A stretch of 64,000 nucleotides of DNA from Raffaelea ambrosiae (GCA_002778195.1 PCDI01000002.1:558001-622000); one strand, 5' to 3'. Shown: positions 44,013 to 56,236, counted from the first letter of the stretch. The notes: a model not told the origin generated them from the sequence alone. Made by a program: numbers and translations.

Positions 44013-44520
44013 TTGCAGTCTGATTTCGGGAGATTGATTGTTGCAGACTAGCGGTTGTCGAGAGAGTGGCCTGGGACCAGGGCGAACAGGAAGGGTAACG
44101 ACAACCGATATATGCCGGACTGGCAGAGACTAGAATGAGGAGACCTGTCTGGCCTGCTGACTCGCTTTCACAGAGTGGCTAGAGAGTGGGGAGATGAGGA
44201 GAAGTGTATTGAAATTGAAAAGCGAACTATTACACTATTACAGTGGGACACCGGCAAATTGGCCGATTTCGCACGTCGCAGTCCGGGAAAACGGTCCAAA
44301 GATACCGACAGGGTCCCACCGAAAGGCCGGCCCGTACTTGACCGGACAGTGGAGGCTGTCCAGTTCGCTTAGAGGAAATGCAACGGCCATGCAGTGTTTC
44401 CTTTTGGTTAAAACGGGCGGCGTCTCTCATTGGGCGGCCATGGGAGCTTGGGGAGGAAGCTCCAAGCTGCGAGCTCCAAGCTATCCCAAGCTGCCACACA
44501 AAGAGCCAAAACAAGTCACG
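44013..44520. promoter_or_regulatory. Divergent promoter region of GH2 and secreted protein
   Basis: 508 bp between two start codons, the only upstream DNA for both genes. No individual site is called with confidence. Confidence 0.4.
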
Positions 44521-46307
44521 ATGCTTTTCCAACCATTCGCCGCTCTGGCCATACTGGCTGGCACGGCGGCTGCTGCGCAGAAGACCAAGCTGTCCAGCGC
44601 TGCACAGAGCCTCTTGGACTACTCTCTGTCCGTCCAGGACTTGCGCTGGGACGACTCGTACAAGCTGATTGCCTATCCCGACAATGGCCCGTGGTCGACT
44701 CGGTTCTCGGCCTGGTACACGGCCGGGCTGCTGCATCGTGCCCAGGGCAGCGATGTTGCCAATGCCAAGGCCTCTCTGGAGATGATGTAAGTATCGGGGA
44801 CCGTGCTGGACAATTCTGGGATTTTCTGTCTGAAATGCAAAGCTAATGGGACCGCCAAACAGCCTCAAGTGCCAGATGACCGAGAGCTACGACTCGGCAT
44901 GGTATGGCACATTCAAGCTCTCCCCGGACGAGCCTTATCCCACGCCTGATTCTGATCTTTATCCCCCGAGCATCTACGTACGACTGGCCTTTTTTTTTGA
45001 CTCGATGTTCTCTTGGCTGTCGCTAATTCCACGTGCAGAACACATATGACCCCAACTGGCGCGAGTTTATTGGCACCCAGCTCGTCCAGGTTGTCGCCGA
45101 ATTCGAGGATCTGTTGGGTGCAGACCTCGTTGGCCGGATTGAAGACGCCCTTGAAATTGCTGCCGTCGGCTCTATGCGCCGCAATGGCACTTTTCCCGAA
45201 GACGACAATCTGACGACGGGCTACTCCAACCCGGGCCTCATGCGTGCTTGGTACGTCGGCTGGATTGGCACTCGCCGTCAGAACCAAACGTTTATCGACT
45301 TTGCGGAAGCCCATGCCCAAGAGATCTATGATCTTTTCACGTCGCTCGGAAGTGATGCACTCTCAGAGTACAATGCTCCGACGTACTACGGAATGGACAT
45401 GTGGGCCCTGGCTGGCGCCATCCGCTACGGCCCATCCAACACCTGGTCCAAGACGTACGCGCCTGCCATACTGAAGGCTGTCTGGAAGGACATTGCCCTC
45501 CACTACAACCCGTATCTGGGTAATCTGGCCGGCCCATACGACCGCGCCTACACACGCGACATGACCACCCACTCGGCCATCCTGTCCATGTTCTGGTGGG
45601 GCCTCTACGGCCGCGAATACGGACCGCAGCCACCCAAGATGGAGCTGGATCTGATCTACGACGTGTCCGAGGGCGCTGCCCTGGCACTCGTCATGGAGAC
45701 CACGGCCAAGTACATTGACGACAGCACGGCCGCTGCCCTCAAGGCCAAGAAAGCCCGCTGGTCTGGCGAGCGCTTCATCACCAAGAAAGTGCCGGAAAAC
45801 CCGGACGGCTCGGACGAAGTGCGCGTGGCTACCTCGTGGATCTCGGATGTGCTCATGGTCGGCGCCGAGCAGGTGGCGGAGACGGTCAACCGCGGCAAGC
45901 AGTTTGTGCCAGCGATTGTCCAGTGGGCTGGCGATGCGTCGCACAAGCCGTACCCATACATGACGTTCTTCTCGCTGTACCCGACCGCGTCGACCATTGA
46001 CGCCGTGGCCGGCCGTGCCAACCTGACCATCAGCTATCCCAACACGACCCAGGATGGCACGGACATCTTCACCTATGCACTGTCGAACGTGCCGCCGAGC
46101 TGGACACTGGGTGGTGGCCATGTGATTGACGGACTGGAGTCCCTGCCGTGCTTGAATGTGTCGGTGGAGGCACCCGGTCTGGAGAAGCAGCCGGTTGTGT
46201 ACGGAAGCCAACTGGAGGACCACTGGTACTACAACATTTCGTACGTGGTGCCGGCCGACTTTGATGGCGTGCCGAGCATGACGTTCACGTTTGCCTACAC
46301 GTGTTAA
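44521..46307 (+). CDS. Secreted protein of unknown function (possible alpha-helical barrel)
   Basis: Exons 44521-44786, 44863-44977 and 45039-46307; 549 residues. The N terminus MLFQPFAALAILAGTAAAA is a signal peptide. The body is helix-rich with many Trp/Tyr: AWYTAGLLHRAQG, then LKCQMTESYDSAWYGTF, RAWYVGWIG, YYGMDMWALAGAIRYG and ILSMFWWGLYGREYG. The regularly spaced aromatic helices recall six-hairpin (alpha/alpha) barrel enzymes, but no catalytic motif of a named family is recognised. Three N-glycosylation sites occur in the C-terminal half, which is beta-rich (ANLTISYPNTTQDG). It is divergent from GH2 beta-galactosidase, so a role in extracellular glycan breakdown is plausible but unproven. 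Confidence 0.7.
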
Positions 46308-46661
46308 TAGCAGCTGTTTTGCTGCATTCTCTTAAAGTAATTAACTTGATGTATCGTCAACATGACGAATTCTGTACAACTTAATTTAATACTTAGTTCC
46401 TTCATATTGAAATGTTAATTTAAGGAATAACAGCTTCTGTTTTTCTACAGACATTAGTAGATAGAAGGGAAATAGGACTGTCGGTTGAATTAAAACAATA
46501 CGAATTCAGAAAACAACAAGAAAATTGTACAACATTAGCAGGTACTCAAACCCATTGCTTGGCTTGATTAAACTCCAATTGTTTACACAAATGTATAGAA
46601 TAACTTTTCATTTCGATATTCATAACAGGAAACAGGCAGCTCCTGTTGCGCTCCAGCTCGC
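46308..46661. other. Intergenic between convergent genes, AT-rich
   Basis: Moderately AT-rich spacer between the secreted protein and the MFS transporter stop codons. Nothing recognised. Confidence 0.5.
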
Positions 46662-48331
46662 CTAGGCATCCTTCACAACATGCTCGTGATCGTCGTCACT
46701 CCTCTTCTCCACCGCTGAAGTCGAGCCCTGCACACGCCATGGCTGGTGTTTCCACTGCTTGGCCGGGATGCGGTCGTGGAAGAAGCCCTCGATCTCCTCC
46801 ATGGTGCGGCCGGTGACTTCGCCGACGCAAAAGTAGACGTAGGCCCACGTGACGAAACACAAGCCGGTGTAGACAAAGCCAGTCTTGGGGCCTAGGTTGG
46901 CCGAGTAGTAGAGGTACGGCAGGGTAAAGACGGTCACCCACACCGTGACCCAGAAGCACGCCACGGCAATGGCGTAGATTTTGTTGCGGTTGCGGCCCAC
47001 AGCCATTTCGGAGGCCTGTATTGTTAGTAGAGGAAGCCAGCTTACAAGGAAAAGGAAAAGGAAGGGAAGAACGTACAATGGTCCATCCCAGAGGACCCCA
47101 GGCAAAGTTGAAGGCGACAATCTCGATAATGACAAAGCTGATAATGACCTTGCCAATCGTCTTGCTCGTCTCGCCACCGGGGATGCCCAGACAGCCGACG
47201 ACAAAGATCGACACCGTCATGATGCCCGTGGTGACCATCAGCAGGGGGCGTCTCGGCAAGCGGTTAGCCAGCAGGACGGCCGCCAGCACGACGAACACTT
47301 GGATGATGAAGACAATCAGCGTCATCAGGAAGGGGTCTGTCAGGCCAATGGCCTTGCTGAAGACTGTGCCAAAGTAGTAGAACCACTGGATGCCGTTGAC
47401 CTGCTGCGCAATCAAGGCACCAGCGCTGAAGACGACCTTGCGCCGCTCAATCGGGTCCGTCACGAGCTCCAGCCAGCTGCCGCCGGCCGTAGCCTCGGCC
47501 TCTTCGTCCAGGGCGGCGCGCATCTCGGCCAGCTCCGGCGCCGGGTTGTACTGGGCCCCCTCGTCGCGGTGGAGAGACCGCAGCGACCGCTCCGCGGCCT
47601 CGGGCTTGCCGCGACGCATCAGCCAGCGCGGCGACTCGGGCACAAAGGCAATGCCCAGCAGGACCAGCGCGGGGAACAGCAGCTGGAAACCAATGGGGAA
47701 GCGGTAGGCAAACGTGGTGTCGATGTTGACCATGCCGCGGTTGATGCCGGCGGCGATGATCTGGGAGACGGACAGGGTCAGCTGCCAGCACATGAGCAGG
47801 GGGCTGCGCATGGACTCGGGCGAGATTTCGCCCATGTAGAGCGGCGAGGTGGCGGAGAAGTTGCCGACGCCGTAGCCGAGGATGGCGCGGCCGGCCGTGA
47901 TGAGGGCGCGGTTGGAGCTGGTGACGAGCTGGAGGACGATGCCGAGAATGATGGCGGCGGTGCCCGTCAGGAACACGCCCTTGCGGCCGAGAATGTCGTT
48001 GAGCGGGGCGGCAGAGAGGGAGCCGACGAGCTCGCCGACGTTGATCATGGAGGTCATGACGGAGAGGGTCGAGGGGCGGATGGCCATGGTGCCGTCGGAC
48101 TGGCGGTCGCCAAAATGGCGGATGAAGACATCTATAGAGAAGGGGTGAAAGTTGTTAGTGCATGCTGACGCAGCGTATCCGAAGACAGCCAAAGACGGAA
48201 AAGAATAAAAACAACACATTACCTAGAGTAGAAACACCATTGAAATAAACGCCATCATATCCATATAAACAGGCACCGAGGGCCGCAAAGCCGCAACAGA
48301 GCCAGATGTATGGGTATTTGATGACAGCCAT
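46662..48331 (-). CDS. MFS sugar transporter
   Basis: Exons 48331-48223, 48131-47077 and 47015-46662; 505 residues. GYDGVYFNGVSTL in TM1, LNDILGRKG between TM2 and TM3, ISPESMRSPLL, PESPRWLMRRGKPEAAERS and WAYVYFCVGEVTGRTMEEIE are those of the hexose/quinate-type sugar porter family. Twelve hydrophobic segments are visible. The first intron falls directly after TM1, the second before ASEMAVGRNRN. It is divergent from the second GH32 gene, so it may import fructose, sucrose or short fructans; the substrate is inferred from position only. Confidence 0.92.
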
Positions 48332-49196
48332 GGTGATGGGAGTTCAGAAGGTGGTGCTTGAAGAAGGAATGAACTTGGACAGTTGAAAACGTGAGGACAC
48401 AATGAGAAAGATCGAAGACGCGCAATCTGGGGATCAGCCCGTGGCCTTTTATCGTGCTCGTTCGTGTCTGGCCATCAGGAGAACATCCACTCCCCGGACA
48501 GGCACGAAAACAAACGGGTACAGGGAGATGGAGAAGCAAGACCTTCGGGTGTGTACCCCAGATCACGGACATGGGCATGCAGGATCCGCCCCCAGGAATT
48601 GCAGAAACTACAAGCCCCGGGGTCAGTGCGGAAAAGCAGGCGTGATTCTGCTCCAGGGCCCCAGAAAAGAGTTGAAAAAACTAACAACGGCCAGTGGCTA
48701 GCGTGGTGAGGAACCAGCAAACTGGGACGGCCAAGACGTGCAAGCGGGCCGCTTTTCTGTTTTGGGCGCGGCCGACGGCAGGGGCAACAAAGTGTGCCGA
48801 CGGCAGCGGTTGAAAACGGACGTGCCGCGGCGGACAAACACGCTCTTGACTGGATTGGTCTCTGCCGCGCCGCGGCACGCAAAAGCTGACGAGACCATCT
48901 GACGAACATCACCAGAATACAATGGTCAGACGACATTGGGGTGTGTCGATAATTCGATTTAAATTGGGGAACAAGGAAATATGGAACATGGGCCACGGGA
49001 ACAAGGAGATGGGAAAGAAAAAAAAAGGGGGAAAACAGGGACGGGGTGGAAGCTGAGGCCGAGAGAATCCAAAGCGATGTAAATAAACGACCCAGCATGA
49101 CGGCCACGAGAAAAGACATACTTCATTGAGGGCAAATGACTCGGCCAGCTACTCGAGCTATCTCGTACTGCCACACACCATCTCTTCCATAGCACA
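48332..49196. promoter_or_regulatory. Divergent promoter region of sugar transporter and GH32
   Basis: 865 bp shared upstream region. No gene is supported. Short poly-A and CGG-containing stretches were seen, but no site is called. Confidence 0.4.
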
Positions 49197-50897
49197 ATGG
49201 CCAGCAAGAGCCAGGTCCCAACACCACCGCCCGACGAGTCCGGCGCGGGTGCTGCTGCCTCCGACAGCGTTTTCAGTCGACCGTCTCCCAGCCAGGCGGC
49301 AGCGGACGCCATCCCCATCCTCGTCGACGACACGTACCACCTGTTCCACCTGACGACGCCCCCATTTACACGACACCACCCACCCCGTCTCCGGTCGTCC
49401 TGGTGGCACCTGCGCTCGACGGACCTCGTGCATTGGACGCGCGACCGCCAGCCCTGCATCACCCCCGGTGAGGCGGGCGCCGACGTCCCCGATGCCGACG
49501 GTGCGTGGACGGGCGGCGCGGTGCTCGGTCCCGACGGCGCCATGAATGTGTTCTACACGGGCTACAACCTGTCGCAGAACGGCCGGCAGGTGATTTTGCG
49601 GACGCGCGCACAAGGCAAAGACAAGGACGAAGACGGAGCCGCGTTCGCGCCCCTTCCCGGCCACGCAATCACCTTCCACGGGTCCGGCCGCGACCAGCTC
49701 GAAGACGTCGACTTCCGCGACCCGTTTGTATTCTTCCATGCCGGCGAGCAGCGGTACTGGATGGTGGTGGCGTCGCGCCTCGCCCGGGGCCCCTACTGGA
49801 CGCGCGGGTGCATTGCGCTGCTGACGTCGACCGACCTCGACGCCTGGACGTTTGCGCCGCAGCCGCTCTACCGCCCCAACGACCTGTTCTGCCCCGAGTG
49901 CCCGGAGCTCTTTTATCTGCCGGCCGCCCGCACGTGGTACCTCGTGTACTCGCGCTTCCACGCGCCCGACGCCGGCACGGTGTACCGCGTGGCCGACTCG
50001 CCGTACGGGCCGTTCCGGGTGCCGCAGGATGGCTCGCACGGGCGGCTGGACGGGCGGCGCTGGTACGCGGCCAAGTCGTGCCCTGCGGCGGCGTCCCCGG
50101 ACGATGGCACTACCCGCGACAGCACACGCATCTTCTTTGGGTGGATCGGCGACTACGTGGACGACGAGGGCAAGTGGCTGTGGGGCGGCGACATGGGCGT
50201 GCCGCGGGAAGTGTCGGCCGGGCCCGAGGGCTATTTGCGGGTCGGGCCAGCGGCCGCGGCGGTCGTCCTGGCCGAGAAGACGTCTACAGCCGTGCCCGAG
50301 ACGGCCATCCCGGCGCGGAGGACCCTGTCTTCGGCTGCTGTTGGGGGGACGACGGTTCTGCCTCTCGACCTCGGCCAAGGAGCCGACGACTTTGCCGGGC
50401 TCCTGACCGTGTCGTTCCATGTGGCCCGCTGCGACGCGCATGCGTTTGGCGTCGTCTTGCAGCCGGATGCCGAGGAGTGCGGCTACCGGCTGCAGTTCGT
50501 CCCGTTTCGCGGCGGGGCATCCGCGACCACCCGCTACACCGTCGCTCTGCTGACAGACTTGCCACCCCTGGACGACTTCTGGGCCGACCAGTACAACCAG
50601 CATCGGCCCCGGCCCGTCGATGGCCCCGAACTGGTCCGCCACGAGCATGTTGTCTTGGGGGCGGACGGCGTGCGGATGTTCTTGCGGGGACCACTTGTGG
50701 AGGTGTTCTGCGGCGGCCGTTCCTTGAGCTTCCGCTTGCCACGGGACGCGGCCGGCACCAGGGCGAGCGGGCCAACGACAGAAACATCAGTTCTGGGCAA
50801 GCGACGACTCAGCTGGTTCGTCCAGGATGGCGAGGTGGCGCTGGACAACGTGGCAGTCCGCTTTGGTGGCCGTCTGGACCAGATGACTCTGTCATAG
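49197..50897 (+). CDS. GH32-related glycoside hydrolase with atypical nucleophile motif
   Basis: Single exon, 566 residues. The five-bladed propeller motifs are VDDTYHLFHL (Asp44/Asp45, in place of WMNDP), VDFRDPFVFF (Asp175) and CPECPELFYL (acid/base Glu234, family form ECP-L). GWIGDYVDDEGKWLWGGDMGVPREV matches the end of the propeller, and a C-terminal beta-sandwich follows (VEVFCGGRSLSF). The lack of MNDP is seen in divergent fungal GH32/GH43-like members; activity on sucrose, levan or another fructoside is uncertain. The start ATG lies 21 codons before the first Ser-rich stretch and there is no signal peptide. It is divergent from a sugar transporter and followed by a C6 regulator, 385 bp downstream on the same strand. 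Confidence 0.83.
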   Translation: MASKSQVPTPPPDESGAGAAASDSVFSRPSPSQAAADAIPILVDDTYHLFHLTTPPFTRHHPPRLRSSWWHLRSTDLVHWTRDRQPCITPGEAGADVPDADGAWTGGAVLGPDGAMNVFYTGYNLSQNGRQVILRTRAQGKDKDEDGAAFAPLPGHAITFHGSGRDQLEDVDFRDPFVFFHAGEQRYWMVVASRLARGPYWTRGCIALLTSTDLDAWTFAPQPLYRPNDLFCPECPELFYLPAARTWYLVYSRFHAPDAGTVYRVADSPYGPFRVPQDGSHGRLDGRRWYAAKSCPAAASPDDGTTRDSTRIFFGWIGDYVDDEGKWLWGGDMGVPREVSAGPEGYLRVGPAAAAVVLAEKTSTAVPETAIPARRTLSSAAVGGTTVLPLDLGQGADDFAGLLTVSFHVARCDAHAFGVVLQPDAEECGYRLQFVPFRGGASATTRYTVALLTDLPPLDDFWADQYNQHRPRPVDGPELVRHEHVVLGADGVRMFLRGPLVEVFCGGRSLSFRLPRDAAGTRASGPTTETSVLGKRRLSWFVQDGEVALDNVAVRFGGRLDQMTLS

Positions 50898-51282
50898 TTG
50901 TCGTTGCATATGCTCGTATGAAGCTTTGTTATACGCTGTAATATATTCTTCTCACTGTGGCTTTCTCAGCACGCGTAATATTATCACCCGTAATAGTACA
51001 GCAAGGCCATGTCGTGGTGCTACCTGCTGAGAGGCTCTTTCACAACTAAGCTCTAGTCAAGCAGAAATTATACAGACTTCATGCGAAAATACATCGCAAA
51101 TCTCGAATAAGTATCTTAGCAGACGAAGGGAGTGTGGCAAACTTGGCCTAATCAATCATAAGCTCGAGCTGGGTGTACCTTGTATTAGTGACCCACAGCA
51201 AAAAATGTGTCATGGCTTTCCTGCCCAGTCTCGCCTCAACCTGATTTCATCCTTTTTCCACCCCAATGCACCAACAATTAAA
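50898..51282. other. Intergenic between GH32 and C6 regulator
   Basis: Holds the GH32 3' flank and the regulator promoter. Nothing recognised. Confidence 0.45.
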
Positions 51283-53879
51283 ATGGAGATCCTCACACCC
51301 GCCGACTACGGGTCCAATGGCGGCAACAACAACAGTAGCAGCAGCAACAGCAGCCAGAAACGCCGCCGACGCAGCGACCGGCCCTGCGACGCGTGCCGCA
51401 AACGCAAGACGCGCTGCGTCGTCGATGCCGCCGGCGACCACCGCTGCGTGCACTGCCGGCTGCGCGGGTCGCCGTGCACGTTTCTGCAGAGCCCGGCCGA
51501 CCGACGGGCTTCGGCATGCCTGTCTACAGAGGCCACGTCCCCGGCACCGCCGACGAGGCCGACGAGGCCGGCAAGGCCTGTGTCGAGACAAAGGGGCCGG
51601 CTGGACGAGGTGCTGCCAACCGTGCTGCCAACCGTGCTGCCAACCGTCCAGACCCGCAAATCCGGCGCATCGTCGCCGCCACCCGCGGCCGAAGCAACAG
51701 CGTCGCCAGCATCACCGGCAGCGGCCGCACCGCCGGCCGCATCGCCAGCTCCGGCCCCCATCGCCGAGGGCATGCCGGACGACGACACGCGGACCATGGG
51801 GCTGGACCTGTCGCGGTTTGCCGAGCTTTATGGGTTGGGGAGTGACATGGAGCCGATTTTGATGGTGAGTCGTCTGGGAGGAAGAACGCAAGAAAAAAAT
51901 TGAAACTCGGGAAACAATCTGACCTCCCCCCCCCCCTAAACTAGCGACACCGCCCTTACGACCCCCTCACGCAAGAGTTCAGCCTCGAGACGCATGCGAT
52001 CCGCCGCGTCCTCGAGCGCGACACCAACGGCGTCGAGTCCGTCGAGTACCCGCTGACCTTCCACATGGTGGCCGACGCCCGCGCCCTGGCCTACGACCCG
52101 GAGCACGCCCGCGCCGAGGCCGTCGAGGCCTGCGTCCACCCGCACGGCCCCCGCCTGGTGGAGCTCTTCTGGCGCCACGTCCAGCCCTGCTACCCGGTGC
52201 TGCACCGGGCCTTCTTCATGCAGAGCTACGACGCGCCGCAGCGGCACCACCGGCTCCGTCTGGGCGCCGAGCTGCTGGCGGCCGTCTACCTCTCGGCCCT
52301 GCGCTGGTGGTCCTACGACCCCCAGCTGTCGCTGTCGCTGTCGCTGTCGCTGCCGGTACCTTCTCACGGTGCGTCCGGGTCGGGGTCTCCGACCCTCCCC
52401 GAAACGACCGCGGCCCGCCTGCGCCGCCTGCTGCACGAGGCCCTCGCCGCGTCGTACCACCGCCCGCGGCTGTCGTCCGTGCAGGCCCTGCTGCTGCTGC
52501 TGCAGTGCCAGCCCGAGGACCCGCTCAACCCGGACCACACCTACGCCTGGGGCCTCACCTGCCAGGCGCTGGCCATTGCGCAGTGTCTGGGCCTGCACCT
52601 GGACGCCAGCCGCTGGTCGGTGCCCGCCTGGGAGCGGCGGCTGCGCAAGCGGCTGGCCTGGGCGCTGTTTCTGCAGGACCGCTGGACCGCGCTGGCCTAC
52701 GGCCGGCCCGTGCACATCCACGGCGACGACTGGGGCGTGGCGCCGCTGGGGGACGGCGACTTTGAGAGCGACGCCGCCGCCACCGGCGTCGCCGCCGCCG
52801 CTGCCGTCGACCGGCGGTCCATCCGCGCCACGGGCCAGACGCAGTTTGTGCTGATGGTGCGGCTGGGCCAGATCCTGTCGGCCGTGCTGGCGTCGTTCTA
52901 CACGGCGCGCACCAGCCTCGACCAGGACACCGTGCGGCTGTACCAGCGCGCGCAGCCGCTGCTGGCGGAGCTGGAGGCGTGGTACCAGAGCATCCCGGCG
53001 TCGCTCCAGATGGGCGTCTCCTACCAGCGGAAGCTGTCGTTTCACGGTAGGTTTTCGTCTGGGGGGGAGGACACGCCTTCCCCAGGTCGATCCACGCACA
53101 CGCACACGCTCATCCTGCTCATCCTGCGTCTAGGCCACCTCCACTTCTCGTACTACGGCGTCAAGATTGCCGTGCTCCGGCGCCTCATCCGGTCGACCGC
53201 GCTGGCGCCCCGGTGCGTCGACGACCAGGTGCTGGCCGAGCTGCGCCAGCTGGCCCTGCAGACGGTGCAGGGCGCGCTCGCCTTTGTCGGGGCGCTGCGG
53301 CCGGACCAGCTGGAGGCGTTCTGGTACTTTACCAGCCCCTACCTCTTCAGCCTCGTCGGGTCCTTCACCACGCTGCTGCTGGTCACGTCGCTCAGCTCGC
53401 CCGAGCGCAGCTTCTGGCAGGAGACGCTCAACTCGTACCTGTGGCACCTGCGCACCATGAGCAAGAGCTGCGAGCCCATGCGCTACGCCGTCAATCGCCT
53501 CGAGGGCGCCATCCTGCGCGGCCTCGAGCACGCCCTGGCCGTCAACCTGCACGAGCCGGCCGACGACACGCTGAGCCCGCCGACGATGGCCGGGCCGAGC
53601 GGTCCGAGAGGGCCAGGCGGCCCGGGAGCACGGGGCGGCGGGCTGCCGGGCATGGGCGCGGCGCCGCCCCCACTCGGAGGAGGACCCCGGCCCGAAGCAG
53701 GACCGACGAATGGTCTCCAGCCTCCCCTGCAGCTGCCACAGCAGCAGCAGCCGCAACCGCAACCGCAGCAGTTCCTGTACACCGACTTTGGCGACTGGGA
53801 TCTGGTGACGGAGGCGGGCGGTCTCGACGGCGCAGCGCTGGACCTGCTGAGCGCGATGCAGTTCGTGCCAGAAGGGTGA
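51283..53879 (+). CDS. Zn(II)2Cys6 transcription factor, Dal81/TamA-like
   Basis: Exons 51283-51864, 51945-53046 and 53134-53879; 809 residues. The zinc cluster is C35-x2-C38-x6-C45-x9-C55-x2-C58-x6-C65 after a basic KRRRR stretch. A low-complexity Pro/Ala linker contains three 12-bp repeats (LPTV x3). The regulatory domain reads LFWRHVQPCYPVLHRAFF, then TYAWGLTCQALAIAQCLGLHLD and LRKRLAWALFLQDRWTALAYGRPVHI, an arrangement typical of the Dal81/TamA group, which co-activate nitrogen and carbon catabolic genes. The second intron (87 nt) leaves the frame open if retained, but removal gives SFHGHLHFSYYGVK, the conserved form. The C terminus is Gly/Pro/Gln-rich. Its location suggests regulation of the flanking sugar genes; this is inferred. 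Confidence 0.83.
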
Positions 53880-54085
53880 GCGCGGGCTTCGATTCCGGCT
53901 ACGCATCACCATCACGCCATGGACCGTCCGCTGTTGGATATGCACGGTGGATTGCTCGCTCTATGAATGTCTGCTACCCCCCCCCAACACCGTAGTCTGC
54001 TCACAATCCCACTCTACGACCGTCTATGTCTATTTTCTATTTTCTAGTTTCTATGCGTCATCGTGTGCGGGTCTGCGTGGACGTC

Positions 54086-55627
54086 CTACCGCATGGCCGC
54101 CTGCTCGTCAGCAACCAGTGCGGCCAGCGCCGCTCCCACGCCCGACCCGTCTTTGGTCAGGCCAATCTCGATCCTCTGCTCGCCCGCCACGCCGATTTGC
54201 GGCACGTCGCGCAGGGCTCCCCGCATGTCGCTCGCAAAGGTCGGGTAGGCCTGGAAGAGCTGCCCGTCCACGCCAATGTCGATCGTCTGGTCCGCGTCGT
54301 CGTCCAGCCGCCCCGACTGGATCACAATGGCGGCCATGGCGGCGCCCGCCAGCCGCGCGGCCCGGCGCACAATCGCGGTGGTGATGGCGCGGACGGCCTG
54401 GACGTCGCGGGCCGACACCCTGCGGGCCTGGAGGACGTCGGCCACGTGTGCCTGCGCCGCCCCCAGCGTGCCGCGGTCGGGCGTGGCGCCCGCGACCTTG
54501 GTCAAGAAGCTGCTGTCGATGCTGTACGGGCGGTGCAGGGGGGAGTCTGGGGCGATGTGCATGTCGAAGCCCCGTGCCTCGGCCAGGTGGAGGATGGCCA
54601 GCCGCGCCAGTTCCCCGAGGTACAGGCCGGATGCGCGCTTCTCCAGCCGCTGCCGGCCCGGGTTGGAGGACGCCGCGTCCAAGAGCTCGTCCCAGCGGGT
54701 GGTCGGCAGGTCGCTCTGGCCCGTCTTCGCGTTGGCCCAGCCGCCCCATTCGGTATTGAGGATCATGTAGCCGCTGCCGGGCCGGTCGGGGACGTGGGGG
54801 AGGTTGGCGGCCTTCTCGAGGTAGGCGGCATTGGTGCCCGTGCCAAAGATGGCGCCGATGAGCGTCGACGCTTTCGCGTGGCCCGGCGACGTGTACGCGC
54901 GCGCCAGCACCGTGCCGACGCTGTCGTTGATGAGGGCCACCACGCGCACGGGGAGCGCGCGCGCATCCAGGGCGTCCTGCAGCAGGGCGGCCGGGTCGCA
55001 GCCGACGGCGCTCGGGATCTCCCAGCCCTTGTCCCACTGCAGCATGCGGCCGTGGGCCAGAGACGTGTTGCGGTACGTGAAGCTAAAGGTGAAGCCCAGC
55101 GGGAGGGTCTTGCTGTTGGATCCATGGGAGCCAGTGGACGCCTGCGGGCGCCGCGGTGTCTTCGGGTCGTCCAGGAACGCGCCGATCTTGTCGGCAATGA
55201 ACGCGAACAGCGGCTCGTGCCGGTCGTTGACCCGGGTGTCGCGCGGCACGGCGTATTTCTGCTGCGCCAGCGTGTAGGTCGAATCGCCGTGCAGCTCGAC
55301 GGCGCAGATGCGGCAATTGGTGCCGCCGAGGTCGACGGACAGAAACAGGCCCGTCTCGGCCCCGGTCGGCGTGTCGGTGACATAGGATGGGATTTGCGTT
55401 GCATTGCTGTGCTGCAGGCCGTTTCCTGGGGGGGGGGGTGGTGGTTAGTGGGATGGGAGATGGCTTGGTATGGCGCGGCGGTTCGCGGCAGTGTCCCCTG
55501 TCAGCATACTCAATTCCTGCAGCAGACGCCCGGTAATGCGGGCCACATGTTGGGCGTTCAGGTCGAATTGCTGCGCAATGCGCTTGGCCTCCGCAGACAG
55601 CCCAGACCGGCGGGAAAAGAGCCGCAT
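54086..55627 (-). CDS. Hexokinase-family sugar kinase
   Basis: Exons 55627-55510 and 55425-54086; 485 residues. It would phosphorylate hexose with ATP in the cytosol. Hexokinase motifs: LSVDLGGTNCRICAVEL (phosphate-1), LGFTFSFTY near the sugar-binding site, INDSVGT with the catalytic Asp, IFGTGTNAAYLE (phosphate-2) and NTEWGGW. The N-terminal helix AKRIAQQFDL is short. The sequence departs from canonical Hxk/Glk enzymes (for example TYRNTSLAHG after FTFSF), so it may be a hexokinase-like or regulatory kinase rather than the main glucokinase. It is divergent from a C6 regulator across 609 bp. Start chosen: the first ATG in frame, giving MRLFSRRSG. Confidence 0.87.
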
Positions 55628-56236
55628 GGCCAGCCAGGGAGACGGGGGTGTGGGGGGGCACAATCGGACTGCGCAGCGCCGTCAATGTAGGCCTACTGTA
55701 GAGAGCGGCGATGCCAGAGGACAGGAGGGGGAGGAAGAGACAATAGAGCTCCGAGAGAAGTGAATCGGCATCTTTTTCTTTTTTTTTTTCTTTTTGCTGC
55801 ACACAATGCCCATCTGCTCCCATCGCCATCCTCCCCAGCGAGCGAGAAAGACACCAGAGATAAAAGGCATGCGCCGGACAGAGAACCCAATCCACGGCAA
55901 ACTGGCCGGACATTGCCGGCAATACTACACATGGTCTGCGCGTACCAGGCCGTGGGTGGTCTCTGCTAGCTCCAGGGGCCTGGGGCACCCGCCAATTGGG
56001 CCTATCGACAGACAGACCCTCTTTGCCCACTACCTGGCCGGGGATGTATCTTACGGTTTACCACGTCGCTGGGTTTGTAGCATCCAGTTAGTCCATTTAG
56101 CGGCCACGCGGTGGAGGCACTACCCTTATCCGAGCGCAGTGCCAGTGAAGCCGCGATCATGCTGTTTTGCGGCCTCCACCCACGAGGCATCACCCATCCA
56201 AGCCGTCGAGCGTCATCGCCACCACGCAGCCTCGCC
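55628..56236. promoter_or_regulatory. Divergent promoter region of hexokinase-like kinase and C6 regulator
   Basis: 609 bp between two start codons. It includes a poly-A/poly-T stretch at about 55770-55800. No site is called. The pair may share regulation. Confidence 0.4.

Noticed and set aside
41094..44051. 985-codon open frame on plus
   Set aside because: It is antisense to the GH2 gene, whose motifs and catalytic residues are clear; the long frame follows from GC-biased third positions.
49158..50648. 496-codon open frame on minus
   Set aside because: Antisense shadow of the second GH32 gene.
53047..53133. In-frame coding reading through the second intron of the Dal81/TamA-like regulator
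   Set aside because: The frame is open, but GT-AG ends and the conserved junction HGHLHFSYYGVK favour splicing.
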